Of a DNA stretch of 64,000 bases, positions 61,709 through 64,000 are shown piece by piece. The DNA lies in NCBI RefSeq assembly GCF_037975245.1, contig NC_092569.1, positions 20,141,001 through 20,205,000 on the forward strand, in the 5' to 3' direction. The translations under genes were made by a program, and so were the position numbers. How positions within the stretch are numbered: the stretch's first letter is position 1; the number at the start of each line of letters is the position of its first letter. The notes beneath the pieces are model-generated. The model ran no database searches and had not been told where the DNA came from. It saw nothing but the letters and a program-made list of their open reading frames with translations. This stretch comes from Apostichopus japonicus. Lineage: Eukaryota; Echinodermata; Holothuroidea; Aspidochirotida; Stichopodidae.

Positions 61709-62054
61709 GTAAGCTACTTGTTTTATGCTGAGATGAACCGTACCCCCCAATACCTTGCATTTGAATCCTTCTTTGGTATTGTAGAACACTTCTAACTTTT
61801 GTTTTGTTTTGCCTGTCATATTTTCAATGTGAACTTTAGTCATCATGTTTAACATGGGCTTAGGCTGCATGTAACAATGTTGTAGGACTATATCCATATG
61901 CCTAGGTTATTATGTAATATTATACTGTAATTAGTTGTTTAGGTTCGTGGTACCCCCACCATAGAACATGTTTGGTGAAGACAGGGGATCAAGTAACGAA
62001 TATTTGAAGTACTAATTCAGTCTCTGCTTCCTTCCATGTAATTGCATATATTAG

Positions 62055-62159
62055 TTTCTAGTGGATCTGGTTCAAGCAATGGAGGTACCTCGGTTCCGGT
62101 TGACCCCATTTCATACCCTACGACAGCAGAGGAATCGGAAGTATCTACTACCAATGATG
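62055..62159 (+). CDS. FReD gene B, linker exon 5
   Basis: Same linker peptide as exons 3 and 4; acceptor and donor conserved. Confidence 0.75.
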
Positions 62160-62505
62160 GTAAGCTACTTGTTTTATGCTGAGATGAACCGTACCCCCAA
62201 ATACCTTGCATTTGAATCCTTCTTTGATATTGTAGAACACTTCTAACTTTTGTTTTGTTTTGCCTGTCATATTTTCAATGTGAACTTTAGTCATCATGTT
62301 TAACATGGGCTTAGGCTGCATGTAACAATGTTGTAGGACTATATCCATATGCCTAGGTTATTATGTAATATTATACTGTAATTAGTTGTTCAGGTTCGTG
62401 GTACCCCCACCATAGAACATGTTTGGTGAAGACAGGGGATCAAGTAACGAATATTTGGAGTACTAATTCCGTCTCTGCTTCCTTCCATGTAATTACACAT
62501 ATTAG

Positions 62506-62610
62506 TTTCCAGTGGATCTGGTTCAAGCAATGGAGGTACCTCGGTTCCGGTTGACACCATTTCATACCCTACGACAGCAGAGGAATTGGAAGTATCTACT
62601 ACCAATGATG
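62506..62610 (+). CDS. FReD gene B, linker exon 6
   Basis: Slightly diverged copy (VDTISYPTTAEELEVSTTND), donor GATGgtaagc. It is the last linker before the Ser/Thr exon at 62991. Confidence 0.75.
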
Positions 62611-62990
62611 GTAAGCTCCTTGTTTTATGTTGTTAAGTTACATCTAATAAATCCCCTCCCCTTCCCTCCTTAATTTTTTCATACAATTTACTGTTAGTTA
62701 ATGCACTTAAAGAAGAAGTGAGCCCACAGAACATCAGTAACATCTTCATTTACATTCGTGGTTATCATTTGATAAATATATGACCCCCTCCCGGCTAATA
62801 CTAGTTTCAATCTGTTTAGGAAATATCCGTGTGTTCAATATTGCCAGAACTGTACATTGTTGTGAGGCACTTATTGCAAGAGTACCCCACAATAAAACAT
62901 TTTTTGGTGAAGACAGCAGATCAAATAAACAACGTTTGCAATACTAAATCTGTTTCACTCTTTTTTACCATGACATTACTCACATTCTAG

Positions 62991-63100
62991 TTACCAGTGA
63001 ACTTGGGTCAAGTAATGAGGGTACCTCGCTTCCGGTTGACGCCACATCATACACCACGATCCGTACAAACTGCCTTACGAGTAATGGCAGTGTTATCCAG
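62991..63100 (+). CDS. FReD gene B, exon 7 (paralogue of gene A 35539-35648)
   Basis: A 110-bp exon, acceptor cacattctag, donor CAGgtaaga; phase 1 in, phase 0 out. Same peptide as gene A (TSELGSSNEGTSLPVDATSY, then TTIRTNCLTSNGSVIQ) with one silent change. By analogy the EGF-like/FBG exons should follow roughly 0.9 kb or more downstream, beyond the window edge. Confidence 0.85.
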
Positions 63101-64000
63101 GTAAGAGTTAGGAACAGCCTTATTTCGATAATGTTTCGATGTAATTCAAATATTTAATTATCATAGCATTGCTATTATTTAGTTCAATTTAGTCAAGTTT
63201 CATTTTAAGAATGATTAGAGTGCAACCTATTGAAAGTTTCAGTCAACTGTTGCGTTTTACATGTGAGTAATACAAATTCGAAAAATGGATAAAAAATGAT
63301 GGGAGCCAGATGGAATCATTAAATATTTGTTCATTAACCTTCATTTTCAAGTTATATAATAAACTAATCGATAAGCCTGATTGTACAGTTGTTGACAATG
63401 TACGGCGGAGTTTAGTTTCAAGTTGTTTGTAGAATTGACGTGACATATTTTTGGTAACAACGGAATTATAAATATATCTGCATGGAAGAATGTACCGTTG
63501 TACTCGTTGTTCTTGGTAAAGAAGACAAAGGAATAACGCAAAACAAAGACAAAGGTTCTATCAACAGTCTGTACCATGAAACAAATATCAGTGAAGTGAT
63601 TTGCGAGCTAATTTGGACCGTTATGTGTCTTCCCCGATACAGTAAAGTAAAACTGCATCTTGACTTAGCGTTTAGTGTGAAGTTAGTCTTTTTTCTGAAC
63701 AAGCTATATCATCTTCACGCACCCGCTCAATTTAGCCAAGTTGATTTTACGCTGTTAGAACCATTTGAATTCATAATAAGTTATTGTGCATTTGGAACAC
63801 AGACAATTGTATCCTACATAATTTAATCTAAGATGATATTTTAACCTATCTTGGAATCTTTGGGGAGGTTTAACAAGATTGCACAATTTCTTGTACGAGT
63901 TAGGTAGACTAAAATAAGAGTAAATCAATAAAATAGCTTAAATTATTAGTATTCTTTTTCTTAACTTTTTGGAGTGTTGATTTTGGTAATGCCATATTAT
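63101..64000 (+). other. Gene B intron, with a ~0.33-kb insertion relative to gene A
   Basis: Collinear with gene A intron 35649-36200 except for about 63479-63808, which is absent from gene A. The inserted piece contains an open 114-codon forward frame (starting MEECTVVLVVLGKED) and no recognised domain. I found no clear inverted repeats or target duplication. Confidence 0.6.

Larger units (their letters stand above)
61040..62640 (+). repeat. 427-451-bp tandem array, one linker exon per unit
   Basis: Exon starts at 61177, 61604, 62055 and 62506 give spacings of 427, 451 and 451. The first spacing lacks a 24-bp block (near 'taacatgggcttaggctgc'). Each unit repeats the flanking intron, the acceptor and the donor, so the array adds in-frame exons. 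Confidence 0.93.

Overview
This is a 64 kb piece of a repeat-rich, AT-rich animal nuclear genome. Genes have introns with GT..AG borders, and the window carries microsatellites, minisatellites, LINE, Penelope-like and DNA-transposon sequence. I infer a marine invertebrate deuterostome, most likely an echinoderm (a sea cucumber would fit). The only clear host genes are two fibrinogen-related (FReD) genes with an EGF-like module, a type expanded in such animals. The species cannot be fixed from the sequence. There are no bacterial features.

Two paralogous FReD genes lie on the + strand. Gene A is the 3' half of a gene: exons at 35539-35648, 36543-36851, 38741-39005 and 41067-41302, encoding a Ser/Thr-rich linker, an EGF-like module and a complete short fibrinogen C-terminal domain, with a poly(A) signal near 41420. 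Gene B is the 5' half: a signal-peptide exon at 57786-57876, a short Cys-containing exon at 59327-59392, four tandem phase 1-1 linker exons at 61177-62610, and the paralogue of gene A's first exon at 62991-63100. Its EGF and FBG exons should lie beyond the right edge.

From 2583 to 28270 there is a recent tandem triplication with a period of about 5.15 kb. Each unit holds a 20-bp minisatellite, a (TA)n tract, a 1.1-kb hAT-like element with a 0.4-kb hAT MITE inside it, one FReD linker exon, and the left 0.8 kb of a DNA transposon (element 2). The first unit is split by a 10.2-kb transposon (element 1, 3564-13808). The full element 2 runs 27488-35405 and sits exactly on the linker exon/splice-donor boundary of gene A. 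Inside it is a 3.1-kb element (element 3, 30707-33782). All three have terminal inverted repeats, subterminal repeats and a 2-bp TG target duplication. For elements 1 and 2 the empty site is present elsewhere in the window. Elements 1 and 3 carry decayed exons that appear to belong to the same unassigned protein family. These nested TG-target elements are the best candidate for something undescribed.

From 41.4 to 57.5 kb no host gene is recognisable. The stretch holds a Penelope-like reverse transcriptase remnant, a LINE 3' end, microsatellites, and an older, diverged set of duplicated blocks at 46.9-57.5 kb. Another notable structure is a minisatellite at 36822-37629 in gene A intron 2, which re-copies the end of the preceding exon together with its 5' splice site about ten times.

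All product names come from reading motifs by eye. Splice sites are inferred from GT/AG signals, reading phase and comparison between paralogues.
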